Assembly (NCBI GenBank): GCA_023423895.1
Contig: JAFAER010000191.1
Span: 1-64,000, forward strand
Source: Pseudomonadota bacterium
GTDB lineage: Bacteria > Myxococcota_A > Polyangia > Polyangiales > Polyangiaceae
DNA: 64,000 nucleotides
Reading direction: 5' to 3'
Shown: piece by piece, positions 8,668 to 15,989 of the stretch
How positions within the stretch are numbered: position 1 is the stretch's first letter
How the letters are laid out: every line of letters starts with the position of its first letter
Notes under the pieces: generated by a model
What the model was told of the DNA's origin: nothing
Seen by the model: the letters and a program-made list of their open reading frames with translations, nothing else
Databases searched by the model: none
Program-made: the position numbers and the translations under genes

Positions 8668-10509
8668 TCAGAACTCCTCGAATCCGTCGGTGCCATTGGG
8701 CTCCGGAGGATTGACGTGGAGAACGGGAGGAGGCACCAGCGACAGCCGCTTGCCCGACTCCGGCGGTGGACGTCGACTCTGCGATCGCGCGGCCGGCACC
8801 TTCGCTGCCGAAGGAGCAGAAGCTGACGCGACGGCACGCGTCGCTCGGAGGCGTGCGGCCGGCGCAGACGCGGCGCTCGGCTGCGGGAGCACGCGAGCAG
8901 GAGCTCCTTCCCGAACGGTCCGCGCAGGGACGGCGCTGGCGACGTGCACGTTCCTGGCACCACCTTCGTCGAGACGGAATCGCGCCACCAGGTTCTGGAG
9001 CTGCTCGGCGTGACTCGTGAGAGACCGAGCGGTCGCGCTGAGCTCCTCGGTCTGCGCCGCGTTCGCTTGCGTGATCTGGTCCATCTGCGTGACGGCCTTG
9101 TTCACCTGCTGGACGCCCGCATCCTGCTCTCGCGACGCCGCGGCGATCTCGCTGACGATGTCCGTCACGCGCTTCACCGAGGTGACGATCTCGTGGAGCG
9201 TTTGCCCCGAGTCGTTCACGTGCTTCGAGCCAGTCTCGATCGTTCCGACCGAGTCGACGATGAGCCCCTTGATCTCCTTGGCCGCCGTCGCGCTCCGTTG
9301 GGCGAGGTTGCGCACCTCGGCCGCGACGACCGCGAAGCCGCGGCCCTGCTCGCCGGCACGCGCCGCCTCGACGGCGGCGTTGAGCGCGAGAAGGTTCGTC
9401 TGAAACGCGATCTCGTCGATCGCGGTGATGATCTCGGCGATCTTCTTGGACGCCGTCGTGATGTCACCCATCGCGCCGACTGCAGAGTCGACGACTGCCC
9501 CCCCCTTCTCGGCGACGTCGCGCGACGAGGTCGCTAGCTGCGCGGCCCGCTGCGCGTTGTCGGCGTTCTGGCGCACCGTGGAGGTGATCTCCTCCAGGCT
9601 CGCCGCCGTCTCTTCGAGGCTCGCCGCCTGCCTCTGAGCGCCGCCCGCGATCTCCGAAGACGCGGACGAGAGCTGATGCGAGGCACCGGCGAGTTCCATC
9701 GCCACGGAGCGGACGTCGCCAAGCACGTCGCGCATCGAATCGACGGCCCGGTCGAGCGACCGCGCGAGCTCGCCGACCTCATCGCGGGTCGTGAGCCCGA
9801 CATGCTCGGTGAAGTCGCCCTCGGCGACCTTCTCCAGCACCCCCGCAGCTCGTTGCAGCGGCGACGCGATGGTCCGAGCGACCATCATGAGGAGGGCGAA
9901 TCCGAGCACGATCCCGAGCGTCGCGCCCCCGATGATGAGCTGACGAGACCGCAGGTACAGCGTCTCGGCATCCGCGACGCTCTGAGTGGCGGAGTCGGTC
10001 TTGACCTTCGTCACCGCGAGGATCGCGCTTTCGGTCCTCTTGAGGACCTCACGGGAAATGACCTGCGCCTCGACCGCGCCCTTCTTGTCACCGGAGAGAG
10101 CGCGCTGCAGGACGACGGAGCACGCGCTCTCGTATTCCCGCGCGAGGTTCCGGGCCTCGGCCATCCGCGCCTTCGACTCGGGCGTGGACATCGTCCGCTC
10201 CGCGGCATCGAGATGCTCGTGGAGCTGGCGCATGTCGATCTCGTAGTCGCGACGGTCCTGTTCCAGCTTGCCCGGCTCGGTGTCCAGCATGCTCTGGCGC
10301 AGCGACCTCCCGACGCGAGCAATGCTCGCCTGCGCGAGACCGAGCTCCACGACGCCCGTGGCTTCACGTGCGAGGAGGGTCCCCATGGCCGCGTTGAGGC
10401 TGTTCATTCCCGAGACGCCGAGCCAGGCGACCAGTGTGATGAGGACGCCCACGACCGCGAAGGTGGCCATGAGCTTCGAACGCGTCTTGAGATCGTTGAA
10501 CCACTTCAT
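8668..10509 (-). CDS. Methyl-accepting chemotaxis protein with a C-terminal GFEEF tail
   Basis: The 613-residue receptor has a first membrane helix at about 12-35 and a periplasmic four-helix-bundle-like sensor region of about 145 residues. The second membrane helix (IIGGATLGIVLGFALLMMVA) lies at about 193-213, followed by a HAMP domain and the signalling hairpin (AFQTNLLALNAAVEAARAGE). A long disordered Pro/Arg/Ala/Ser linker follows, ending in DGFEEF. The last five residues fit the x-aromatic-x-x-aromatic pattern of the NWETF tether that recruits CheR and CheB in enteric bacteria. The gene lies between cheW and cheR-cheD, 31 bases from the nearest CheR-CheD start candidate. The ligand cannot be read from sequence. 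Confidence 0.96.
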   Translation of the reverse strand: MKWFNDLKTRSKLMATFAVVGVLITLVAWLGVSGMNSLNAAMGTLLAREATGVVELGLAQASIARVGRSLRQSMLDTEPGKLEQDRRDYEIDMRQLHEHLDAAERTMSTPESKARMAEARNLAREYESACSVVLQRALSGDKKGAVEAQVISREVLKRTESAILAVTKVKTDSATQSVADAETLYLRSRQLIIGGATLGIVLGFALLMMVARTIASPLQRAAGVLEKVAEGDFTEHVGLTTRDEVGELARSLDRAVDSMRDVLGDVRSVAMELAGASHQLSSASSEIAGGAQRQAASLEETAASLEEITSTVRQNADNAQRAAQLATSSRDVAEKGGAVVDSAVGAMGDITTASKKIAEIITAIDEIAFQTNLLALNAAVEAARAGEQGRGFAVVAAEVRNLAQRSATAAKEIKGLIVDSVGTIETGSKHVNDSGQTLHEIVTSVKRVTDIVSEIAAASREQDAGVQQVNKAVTQMDQITQANAAQTEELSATARSLTSHAEQLQNLVARFRLDEGGARNVHVASAVPARTVREGAPARVLPQPSAASAPAARLRATRAVASASAPSAAKVPAARSQSRRPPPESGKRLSLVPPPVLHVNPPEPNGTDGFEEF

Positions 10510-10523
10510 GACCCTCTTCCTCT

Positions 10524-11018
10524 TCAGTCGGCGGCGATGCGCGCGAGCTCGGGGTCCCCCACCGCCTTGTCGATGTCGAGAGCGAGCACGAGGCGCTCGC
10601 CCACCTTCGCGAGGCCGCGAAGGAACGACGTGTCGACGGAGCCGCCGAAGTCCGGCGCAGCCTCGATGTCCTCGGCCCGGAGGACCAGGACATCACTCAC
10701 CGCGTCGACGACCATGCCGACGACCTTGTTGCCGACGTTGATGATGATGATGACCGTGAACCTGTCGTAGGGCACGGGCGCCATACCGAAGCGCTCCCGG
10801 AGGCCCACGACGGGGACCACGGTGCCTCGAAGGTTGATGACCCCCTTGATGTAGTGCGGCGCGTTCGGGATCGGCGTGATCGCCGTGTAGCCCTTGATCT
10901 CCTGAACCTTCAGGATGTCGATCGCGTACTCCTCGGCTTCGAGGCGGAAGGTCAGGAACTGACCTTCGTTGGAGCTACGGATCGCGGTGTTGGCAGACGT
11001 TGCCGGTGCGATGTTCAT
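10524..11018 (-). CDS. cheW: Chemotaxis coupling protein CheW
   Basis: CheW bridges chemoreceptors to the kinase CheA in the cytoplasmic array. The 164 residues form a single CheW domain with typical segments: a start near FLTFRLEAEEYAIDILKVQE, the PNAPHYIKGVINLRGTVVPV strand pair and the distal VVDAVSDVLVL. The N-terminal 20 residues are a polar extension. Its ATG overlaps the cheA stop in an ATGA arrangement (11015-11018), and the receptor gene starts 14 bases downstream, so it is within the operon. Confidence 0.97.
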   Translation of the reverse strand: MNIAPATSANTAIRSSNEGQFLTFRLEAEEYAIDILKVQEIKGYTAITPIPNAPHYIKGVINLRGTVVPVVGLRERFGMAPVPYDRFTVIIIINVGNKVVGMVVDAVSDVLVLRAEDIEAAPDFGGSVDTSFLRGLAKVGERLVLALDIDKAVGDPELARIAAD

Positions 11019-13006
11019 TCCAGTCCCTTTCGTGACGCCATGGTGGCGCGCATGACGATGCCCTGTACGTCGAGGATCAACGCGACTCGGCCATCGCCGA
11101 GGATGGTCGCGCCCGTGATCCCGTCGACCTTGCGGTAGTGGGCTTCGAGCGACTTCACGACGACCTGCGCCTGACCGAGGAGCTCGTCGACGAGGATCGC
11201 CGCACGTGTCCGGCCGGCTTCGACGACGCAGACGAGCGCCCGCGTCGGATCCGTCTCCCTCGGCTCGATCCCGAGCTCCTCGTGCAGTCTGACGAGCCGG
11301 ATCGGCTCGCCGCGAACACGCACCAGCTCGCCACGACCGAGCACGCTCGACACCTGGTCCGCCGTCGGGCGGAAGGATTCGACGATCGAGAGCAGCGGCG
11401 CGACGAACACCTGGTCGCCGACCCCGACCGAGAGCCCCTCCATGATCGCCATCGTGAGCGGAAGCTGGATCCGCATCGTCGACCCACGCCCTGCTTCGGT
11501 GTGGAAGACGATCGTTCCGCCCAGGCCTTCGACGTTTCGCTTCACGACGTCCATGCCGACGCCGCGACCGGAGACGTCCGTGACCTTGGCGGCCGTCGAG
11601 AAGCCGGGCGCGAAGATGAGCGCGTGGATCTCTTCGTCCGTCGGGGTATCCCCGGGCGCGAGCAAGCCGAGCGCGATGGCCTTCTGCCGAACGCGCTCCG
11701 TCTGGATGCCACGGCCGTCGTCGGTGATCTCGACGATGACGCGTCCACCTTCGTGGAGCGCGCGGAGCGTGATGACGCCTTCTTCGGACTTGCCCGAGGC
11801 GCTCCGCACGTCCGGCATCTCGATGCCGTGGTCGGCGGCATTCCGGACCAGGTGCGTCAGCGGGTCGGCCAGCAGCTCGACCATTCCCTTGTCGAGCTCC
11901 GTGTCTTCTCCGAGGAGCTCGAGACGGATCTTCTTACCCATCGTCGCGGCGATGTCGCGAACGACGCGCGGGAAGCGCTGGAAGACGACGCCGATCGGCA
12001 CCATCCGCACGGCCATGACCCGGTCCTGGAGCTCGCGCGTGTTCCGATTCATGGCCGCGATCGCCTCGCGGAGGCGAAGTGCCCCTTCGGGGCTCGGATC
12101 GTCGACGGCAGCGGCCACCATCGACTGCGAGATCACGAGCTCCCCGACGAGGTCGATGAGCCGATCGAGCTTCTCGGTCGTGACACGCACCGTCCCGCCG
12201 GCAGCCGCGGCCGTCTTCACGGCGGCGGGCGCAGCGTCCGCAACGTGCGCGGAGGTGTCTTGTGGCACCGCTTCCTTCGCTTCCTCGCTCTTCGTGATCT
12301 CGATGCGGCTCGAGTCCTCCACGAACGCGAAGACGTCCCGGATGGCGGCCTCGCCCGCGGTCCCTGCGAGCGTGACCTTCCAGCCGAGGTAGCTCACCTC
12401 CGGATTCATCTCCTCGAGCGACGGCAGCGCGGAGAGATCGGCCTCGATCGAGACGACCTCACCGAGCTCGCAAAGATCGCGGACGACGAGCAGCGGGTCC
12501 ATCCCGGTCCGGAACAGCTCGGGCTCCGGGACGAAGACGACGTTCATCGTCTCCTTCGAAGATGACGCCGCAGTCGCGGCCCCAGCGATCGCGGCCGCCT
12601 CGGGGACCGCCGTCGACTGCGAGGCCGCAAGCAACTCCTTGGCCAGCTCCTCGAGGCCCGAGGGCGCTGGCGAGCCTTCGCGGGTGGCTGCTACGAGCAA
12701 ACGCAGCAAGTCGACCGCACGGAGGAGCAGGCCGGAGAGCGCGGGTGTCGCCGCCATCTCGCCGCTCCGCAGGCGGTCGAGCAGCGCCTCGAGCGCATGC
12801 GTGAACCGCATGATCTCGCCGAAGCCGAAGGTACCGCTGGCGCCCTTGATGGAGTGCGCCGCGCGGAAGATCTTCGCCAGCAGCTCGCGATCGTCGGGGT
12901 TCTCCTCGAGCTCGAGGAGGGTGCCCTCCATCGTCACGAGGTGCTCCTCGGCCTCATCGAAGAATGCGGCGTGAAACGCGCTGACATCGATCTTGACGGC
13001 GTTCAT
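11015..13006 (-). CDS. cheA: Chemotaxis histidine kinase CheA
   Basis: CheA autophosphorylates in response to receptors and passes phosphate to CheY and CheB. From the ATG at 13006 the protein has 663 residues; a TTG six bases earlier is also possible. The Hpt/P1 domain carries phosphorylated H51 (AAHSIKGASGTFGF). A P2-like segment lies at about 155-235, followed by dimerisation helices (DRLIDLVGELVISQSMV). The GHKL ATPase domain has N and G boxes (HLVRNAADHGIE, GRGVGMDVV), and a C-terminal CheW-like domain follows. All catalytic elements are present. It starts seven bases after the cheY stop and overlaps cheW by four bases. Confidence 0.97.
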   Translation of the reverse strand: MNAVKIDVSAFHAAFFDEAEEHLVTMEGTLLELEENPDDRELLAKIFRAAHSIKGASGTFGFGEIMRFTHALEALLDRLRSGEMAATPALSGLLLRAVDLLRLLVAATREGSPAPSGLEELAKELLAASQSTAVPEAAAIAGAATAASSSKETMNVVFVPEPELFRTGMDPLLVVRDLCELGEVVSIEADLSALPSLEEMNPEVSYLGWKVTLAGTAGEAAIRDVFAFVEDSSRIEITKSEEAKEAVPQDTSAHVADAAPAAVKTAAAAGGTVRVTTEKLDRLIDLVGELVISQSMVAAAVDDPSPEGALRLREAIAAMNRNTRELQDRVMAVRMVPIGVVFQRFPRVVRDIAATMGKKIRLELLGEDTELDKGMVELLADPLTHLVRNAADHGIEMPDVRSASGKSEEGVITLRALHEGGRVIVEITDDGRGIQTERVRQKAIALGLLAPGDTPTDEEIHALIFAPGFSTAAKVTDVSGRGVGMDVVKRNVEGLGGTIVFHTEAGRGSTMRIQLPLTMAIMEGLSVGVGDQVFVAPLLSIVESFRPTADQVSSVLGRGELVRVRGEPIRLVRLHEELGIEPRETDPTRALVCVVEAGRTRAAILVDELLGQAQVVVKSLEAHYRKVDGITGATILGDGRVALILDVQGIVMRATMASRKGLE

Positions 13007-13013
13007 GAGCAAC

Positions 13014-13385
13014 TCAGGGCAGGACTTTGGCGACGACCTGGAGCATCTGCTCCGGATTGAAAGGCTTCACGAGCCAGCCCGTCGCGCCGGCTGCCTTGCC
13101 TTCCTTCTTCTTCGTGTCCTGGGACTCGGTCGTGAGCATCAGGATCGGCGTGAACTTGTGGTCCGCCGTAGCCCGCACCTCGCGCACGAACGCGATGCCA
13201 TCCATCACCGGCATGTTCACGTCGGTGATGATGATCGACACCTTGCCGGCCGCTGCTTTGAGCTTGGCCAGAGCGTCGCGTCCGTCACAGCCTTCGATCA
13301 CGTCGAAGCCCGCCTGCGCGAGCGTGAAGCTCACGAGCTGCCGCATCGACGTCGAGTCGTCCACGATGAGCGCCGTCTTACGCAC
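13014..13385 (-). CDS. cheY: CheY-like single-domain response regulator
   Basis: This 123-residue stand-alone receiver domain is the likely output regulator of CheA in this cluster. It has the acidic pair D9/D10, phospho-acceptor D55 (IIITDVNMPVMDG), the conserved Thr (MLTTES) and Lys (LVKPFNPEQM). I chose the GTG at 13385, because the upstream in-frame residues overlap the STAS gene and are not receiver-like. A GGAG-containing site (AAGGAGCAGG) precedes it. It overlaps the STAS stop by eight bases, indicating translational coupling. Whether it binds a flagellar switch or another output cannot be told, since no motility genes are in the window. Confidence 0.95.
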   Translation of the reverse strand: MRKTALIVDDSTSMRQLVSFTLAQAGFDVIEGCDGRDALAKLKAAAGKVSIIITDVNMPVMDGIAFVREVRATADHKFTPILMLTTESQDTKKKEGKAAGATGWLVKPFNPEQMLQVVAKVLP

Positions 13386-13731
13386 GTTCCACCTGCTCCT
13401 TCTCTCTTCCCTGATCTCGTTCTTCGTCCTGCGTGACCGCCGCGGCTGCGGCGCGTCCGATACCGAGCACCGACCCAAGCCCAGCCGTGACGAGCAACCC
13501 GCTCACCGCCTCGGAGAGGCCGATCAGCTCGAGCTTCGCGCCGCGAGCCTCGAGCGCTCGTCCGAGCGCCACGAGCACCTGCGCGCCCGCCGCGTCGATC
13601 CGCTCGACCCCCGTGCAGTCGAACACCACGTCGCCCGCGGCCGTACCCGCTGATTCCAGCGCGATCGCGTGCAGCTCAGCCGCACGCGCCACATCGAGCG
13701 CTCCCGTGAGCGCACGCGTCGATGCCGTCAT
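13378..13731 (-). CDS. STAS-domain protein heading the chemosensory operon
   Basis: The 117-residue protein is a single STAS domain (anti-anti-sigma or MlaB-like fold) with the core strand DVVFDCTGVERIDAAGAQVL. The position usually occupied by a phosphorylatable Ser or Thr (D-S/T-x-G) is Ala here (IDAAGAQ), so regulation by phosphorylation is unlikely. It has a strong GAGGAG ribosome-binding site before ATG 13731 and overlaps cheY by eight bases. It is the first gene of the leftward operon. STAS proteins are common in chemosensory operons of this type, but their role is not well defined. The C-terminal 15 residues are charged and probably disordered. Confidence 0.85.
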   Translation of the reverse strand: MTASTRALTGALDVARAAELHAIALESAGTAAGDVVFDCTGVERIDAAGAQVLVALGRALEARGAKLELIGLSEAVSGLLVTAGLGSVLGIGRAAAAAVTQDEERDQGREKEQVERA

Positions 13732-13753
13732 GAGTCGTCTCCTCGGGAGTCAA

Positions 13754-13844
13754 AAACGGCCACCGCCGCCGTGACATAAGGGCCGTAGGGCCAGGTCAGC
13801 TCGTCGGCGTTGCGGCTTGATCTTCCCCGGCGGCGGCCGTTTCC
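13754..13844. promoter_or_regulatory. Inverted repeat in the divergent chemosensory promoter region
   Basis: AAACGGCC followed by CCGCCGCCG (about 13754-13771) is complementary, with a three-base bulge, to CGGCGGCGGCCGTTT (about 13829-13843). The arms flank the space between the start of the leftward operon (13731) and the soluble receptor gene (ATG 13852). It could be a paired operator for one regulator controlling both directions. No standard promoter boxes were recognised with confidence. Confidence 0.35.
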
Positions 13845-13851
13845 CCAATCG

Positions 13852-14805
13852 ATGAGCCACTGTCCGGACTGCCCTTCAGATCGAGGTCTGCTCCAGACCG
13901 TGCGCGGAGCCCTCGAACAAGACGTTCCTCAGCTCCGGTCGGAGCTGGGACAGGTGCAGACGCTCGTGCGCGACGCGATCGTCAGTGCGCAGGAGGCGTT
14001 CTACGCGCTCGCGGAACGTGTGCGCCGCCAGCGAACGCTCATCGGAGAGGTCGTCGCGCGAAGCAACCAGACGACGAGCGACGCCGTCAGCATCGAGGAC
14101 TTCATCGACGAGATCCGGCCGCTCTTCGACGCGCTCACCAACGAGATCTCGCGCAGCGGAGCCGAGGCGGTGTCCGGCGTCGCGAAGATGGACGAGATGT
14201 CGACGGCGCTCGAACGTGTCTTCCGCCAGCTCGCGCAGGTCGAGGACATCGCGATGCAGACGAACATGCTCGCCATCAACGCAACGATCGAGGCGGCACG
14301 TGCGGGGAAACAGGGCCTCGGCTTCGGCGTCGTCGCGAAGGAGGTCCGAAGCCTTTCCCAGTCGTCGCGTGCCCTCAACGAGCGCATCGTCGACGAGGTC
14401 AACACGACGCGCCGGCTGATCGCCGATCTCGGAACGACGGTCCGACGCATGTCCGATACGGGCGCGGAGACCTCGGCGACGGCACGCCTGGGCACGGACA
14501 CCGCCCTCGCCCGCCTTGCTGCTCTCGACGCGCGAATGTCCACGGCGCTCGTGGAGCTCACGGCGGTCGCCGAGGAGACCGACGCCTACGCCGCAACGGC
14601 GGTTCGAGCGCTTCAGTTCGAGGACATGGTCACGCAGCTCCTCGCCTGCTCGCTAAAGCGGCTCGATCGCCTCGAGTCCGTCGCACGCGTCCTCGACCTC
14701 GCGCCCGCGGAGGCAGCCGAGAAGATCGGCGCGACCTACGCAGAGGACGTTCGTTCACCCGTGACCCAGACGTCGATCGCGACGGGCGACGTCGAGTTGT
14801 TCTGA
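13852..14805 (+). CDS. Soluble methyl-accepting chemotaxis-like protein
   Basis: The protein has 317 residues from ATG 13852; a TTG at 13810 would add 14. It lacks membrane helices, so it is a cytoplasmic chemoreceptor-like protein. The middle contains a receptor hairpin tip (AMQTNMLAINATIEAARAGK) flanked by long amphipathic helices. N-terminal residues include a Cys pair (SHCPDCPSD). A conserved-looking segment ALQFEDMVTQLL is typical of short cytoplasmic receptors with helical C-terminal regions. The last residues are GDVELF, close to the SDVTLF end of CheR-CheD in the facing operon. It is divergent from the chemosensory operon. A GC stem (GCGGGC/GCCCGC, 14806-14830) follows the stop without a clear T-run. 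Confidence 0.88.
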   Translation: MSHCPDCPSDRGLLQTVRGALEQDVPQLRSELGQVQTLVRDAIVSAQEAFYALAERVRRQRTLIGEVVARSNQTTSDAVSIEDFIDEIRPLFDALTNEISRSGAEAVSGVAKMDEMSTALERVFRQLAQVEDIAMQTNMLAINATIEAARAGKQGLGFGVVAKEVRSLSQSSRALNERIVDEVNTTRRLIADLGTTVRRMSDTGAETSATARLGTDTALARLAALDARMSTALVELTAVAEETDAYAATAVRALQFEDMVTQLLACSLKRLDRLESVARVLDLAPAEAAEKIGATYAEDVRSPVTQTSIATGDVELF

Positions 14806-14859
14806 GCGGGCTCTGCATCGGCAGGCCCGCCTCGTCATCGAGGTCGAGGACAGCGCGTC

Positions 14860-15108
14860 ATGATGTTCGTGGTGTTCGACGAGTCGCTGGCTGACGCCGC
14901 GACGACTTCCGCGGCGGAGCTCCACGCGAGCACGAGCGCCTGGCGATCCGCCCTCGACGGGCTCGACGCGCTTCCGCGCACGTTCGACCTCGGCGTCGTC
15001 GCCGCATGCTGCGCGATCGCGCTCGCCGTGCGTGTGCTCGACATCCTCCGCCGCCGGAGGTCACAGCTCGCTAGCGACGAACAGTCGGCTCACGGGCCGA
15101 GCTGCTAG
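14860..15108 (+). CDS. Small hypothetical protein with one possible membrane helix
   Basis: An 82-residue frame starts with tandem ATG codons (MMFVVFDESLAD). One hydrophobic stretch (VVAACCAIALAVRVLDIL, about residues 48-65) is followed by an Arg cluster, as in a single-pass inner-membrane protein with a cytoplasmic basic end. It lies 55 bases after the soluble receptor gene on the same strand. No family is recognised. It may be real because it is short, intergenic and has membrane-helix-like structure, but chance remains possible. Confidence 0.4.
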   Translation: MMFVVFDESLADAATTSAAELHASTSAWRSALDGLDALPRTFDLGVVAACCAIALAVRVLDILRRRRSQLASDEQSAHGPSC

Positions 15109-15134
15109 AAGCGTCGACCGCTAGAGTCTTTCGG

Positions 15135-15206
15135 AGGCGCGGATCGGATTCGAACCGACGTATGACGGTTTTGCAAACCGTTGCCTAACCACTTGGCTAC
15201 CGCGCC
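15135..15206 (-). tRNA. tRNA-Cys (anticodon GCA)
   Basis: The minus strand reads GGCGCGG at 15206-15200, pairs with CCGCGCC at the other end, and has discriminator T at 15135, as expected for tRNA-Cys. The anticodon loop TTTGCAA gives anticodon GCA. The T-arm GTCGGTTCGAATCCGAT is canonical. CCA is not encoded. It is a single isolated tRNA gene. Confidence 0.96.
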
Positions 15207-15668
15207 GTTCCAGGGACGAACGCATACCGGGCATGGCCGCTGCCGTCAACAACGTCCCATACGACCGCAGCTATTTCCCGACCGGGCGCTCGTCGGCGCC
15301 GTCGTTCTCGCGTCTTGTCTCGGCTCTTCTCGCGGCTTGCTTCACGCGCCGCTGCGCGCGCGCGCCGCGTAGGCACGCGAAACGCTCGGTCTGCGGGTCG
15401 TCCCCTGGTTTTCCACAGCGTACGCGGGGTTACCGCGTCGACAGCGTGACGTTCTGCCAACCTCGACCGGTCGAGGTCGCATTCCGCCACGCGTCTGGGC
15501 AGTGAACGCGAGCTGACACCACGGCTTCTGTGCTGTGGGCGGTCGCATCGCCCCACTGGCTCGACGATTGCTCGTGCGCCCCGCTCCGGCAGCTCATCAG
15601 CCGCGCTTCACGTCACGCGTGAGCGGCGAGCCCGGCACCCACGTGCGCCGTGGGGAGGGAGGACCTGT
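15207..15668. other. Noncoding stretch between tRNA-Cys and the DUF2188-like gene
   Basis: No convincing gene is seen. The open frames here are Arg-rich with no family features. The stretch holds a perfect palindrome at 15460-15477 and a strong GGAGGA ribosome-binding site just before the downstream gene. The remainder probably includes the tRNA promoter (leftward) and the promoter of the gene at 15669. Confidence 0.5.
15460..15477. promoter_or_regulatory. Perfect 18-base palindrome
   Basis: ACCTCGACCGGTCGAGGT is fully self-complementary with no spacer. It lies about 190 bases upstream of the DUF2188-like gene in a noncoding stretch. A dimeric regulator site is the simplest reading. No second copy was noticed nearby. 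Confidence 0.4.
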
Positions 15669-15989
15669 ATGAAGCGTGATGCGGTCTACTACGTGATGCC
15701 CCTCGGTGAGATCTGGCTGGTCCGCGCCATCGGGTCATCAGCGGAGGCCTATCCCACGTTCGAGGATGCTCTCGCAGCGGCCGAACGGCTCGCGGCGAGG
15801 GGCGCGCGCGTTCGCGTGCTCTCACGCGCATCCGGCCAAGAGGCGATGTCGCCCGGGCTGGCGAGCACGACGCCCCCGGTCAGCACGACGTCCGTGACGT
15901 CGGTCTCCACCGTCACGACGGTCGCGTCGGTTGCGTCGGTCGCGGACGTCGATCAGGACTCCGATCCCGTGAGGAGAGCAGCTTCCTGA
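15669..15989 (+). CDS. DUF2188-like small protein
   Basis: This 106-residue protein has an N-terminal 55-residue module with the DUF2188 pattern: an aromatic-rich start (YYVMPLGEIWLVRA), a segment reading a phenotype like YPTFEDALAAAERLA, and a strand ending in VRVLSRASG. The function of the family is unknown. The tail is a Thr/Ser/Val-rich low-complexity segment (TTSVTSVSTVTTVASVA). ATG 15669 has an excellent GGAGGACC site. The gene converges on the ABC exporter and the two reading frames overlap by 37 bases at their 3' ends. Confidence 0.75.
   Translation: MKRDAVYYVMPLGEIWLVRAIGSSAEAYPTFEDALAAAERLAARGARVRVLSRASGQEAMSPGLASTTPPVSTTSVTSVSTVTTVASVASVADVDQDSDPVRRAAS

Noticed and set aside
15409..15417. 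Single TTTTCCACA resembling a DnaA box
   Set aside because: Only one copy, no AT-rich region and no replication genes nearby, so it is not an origin signal.
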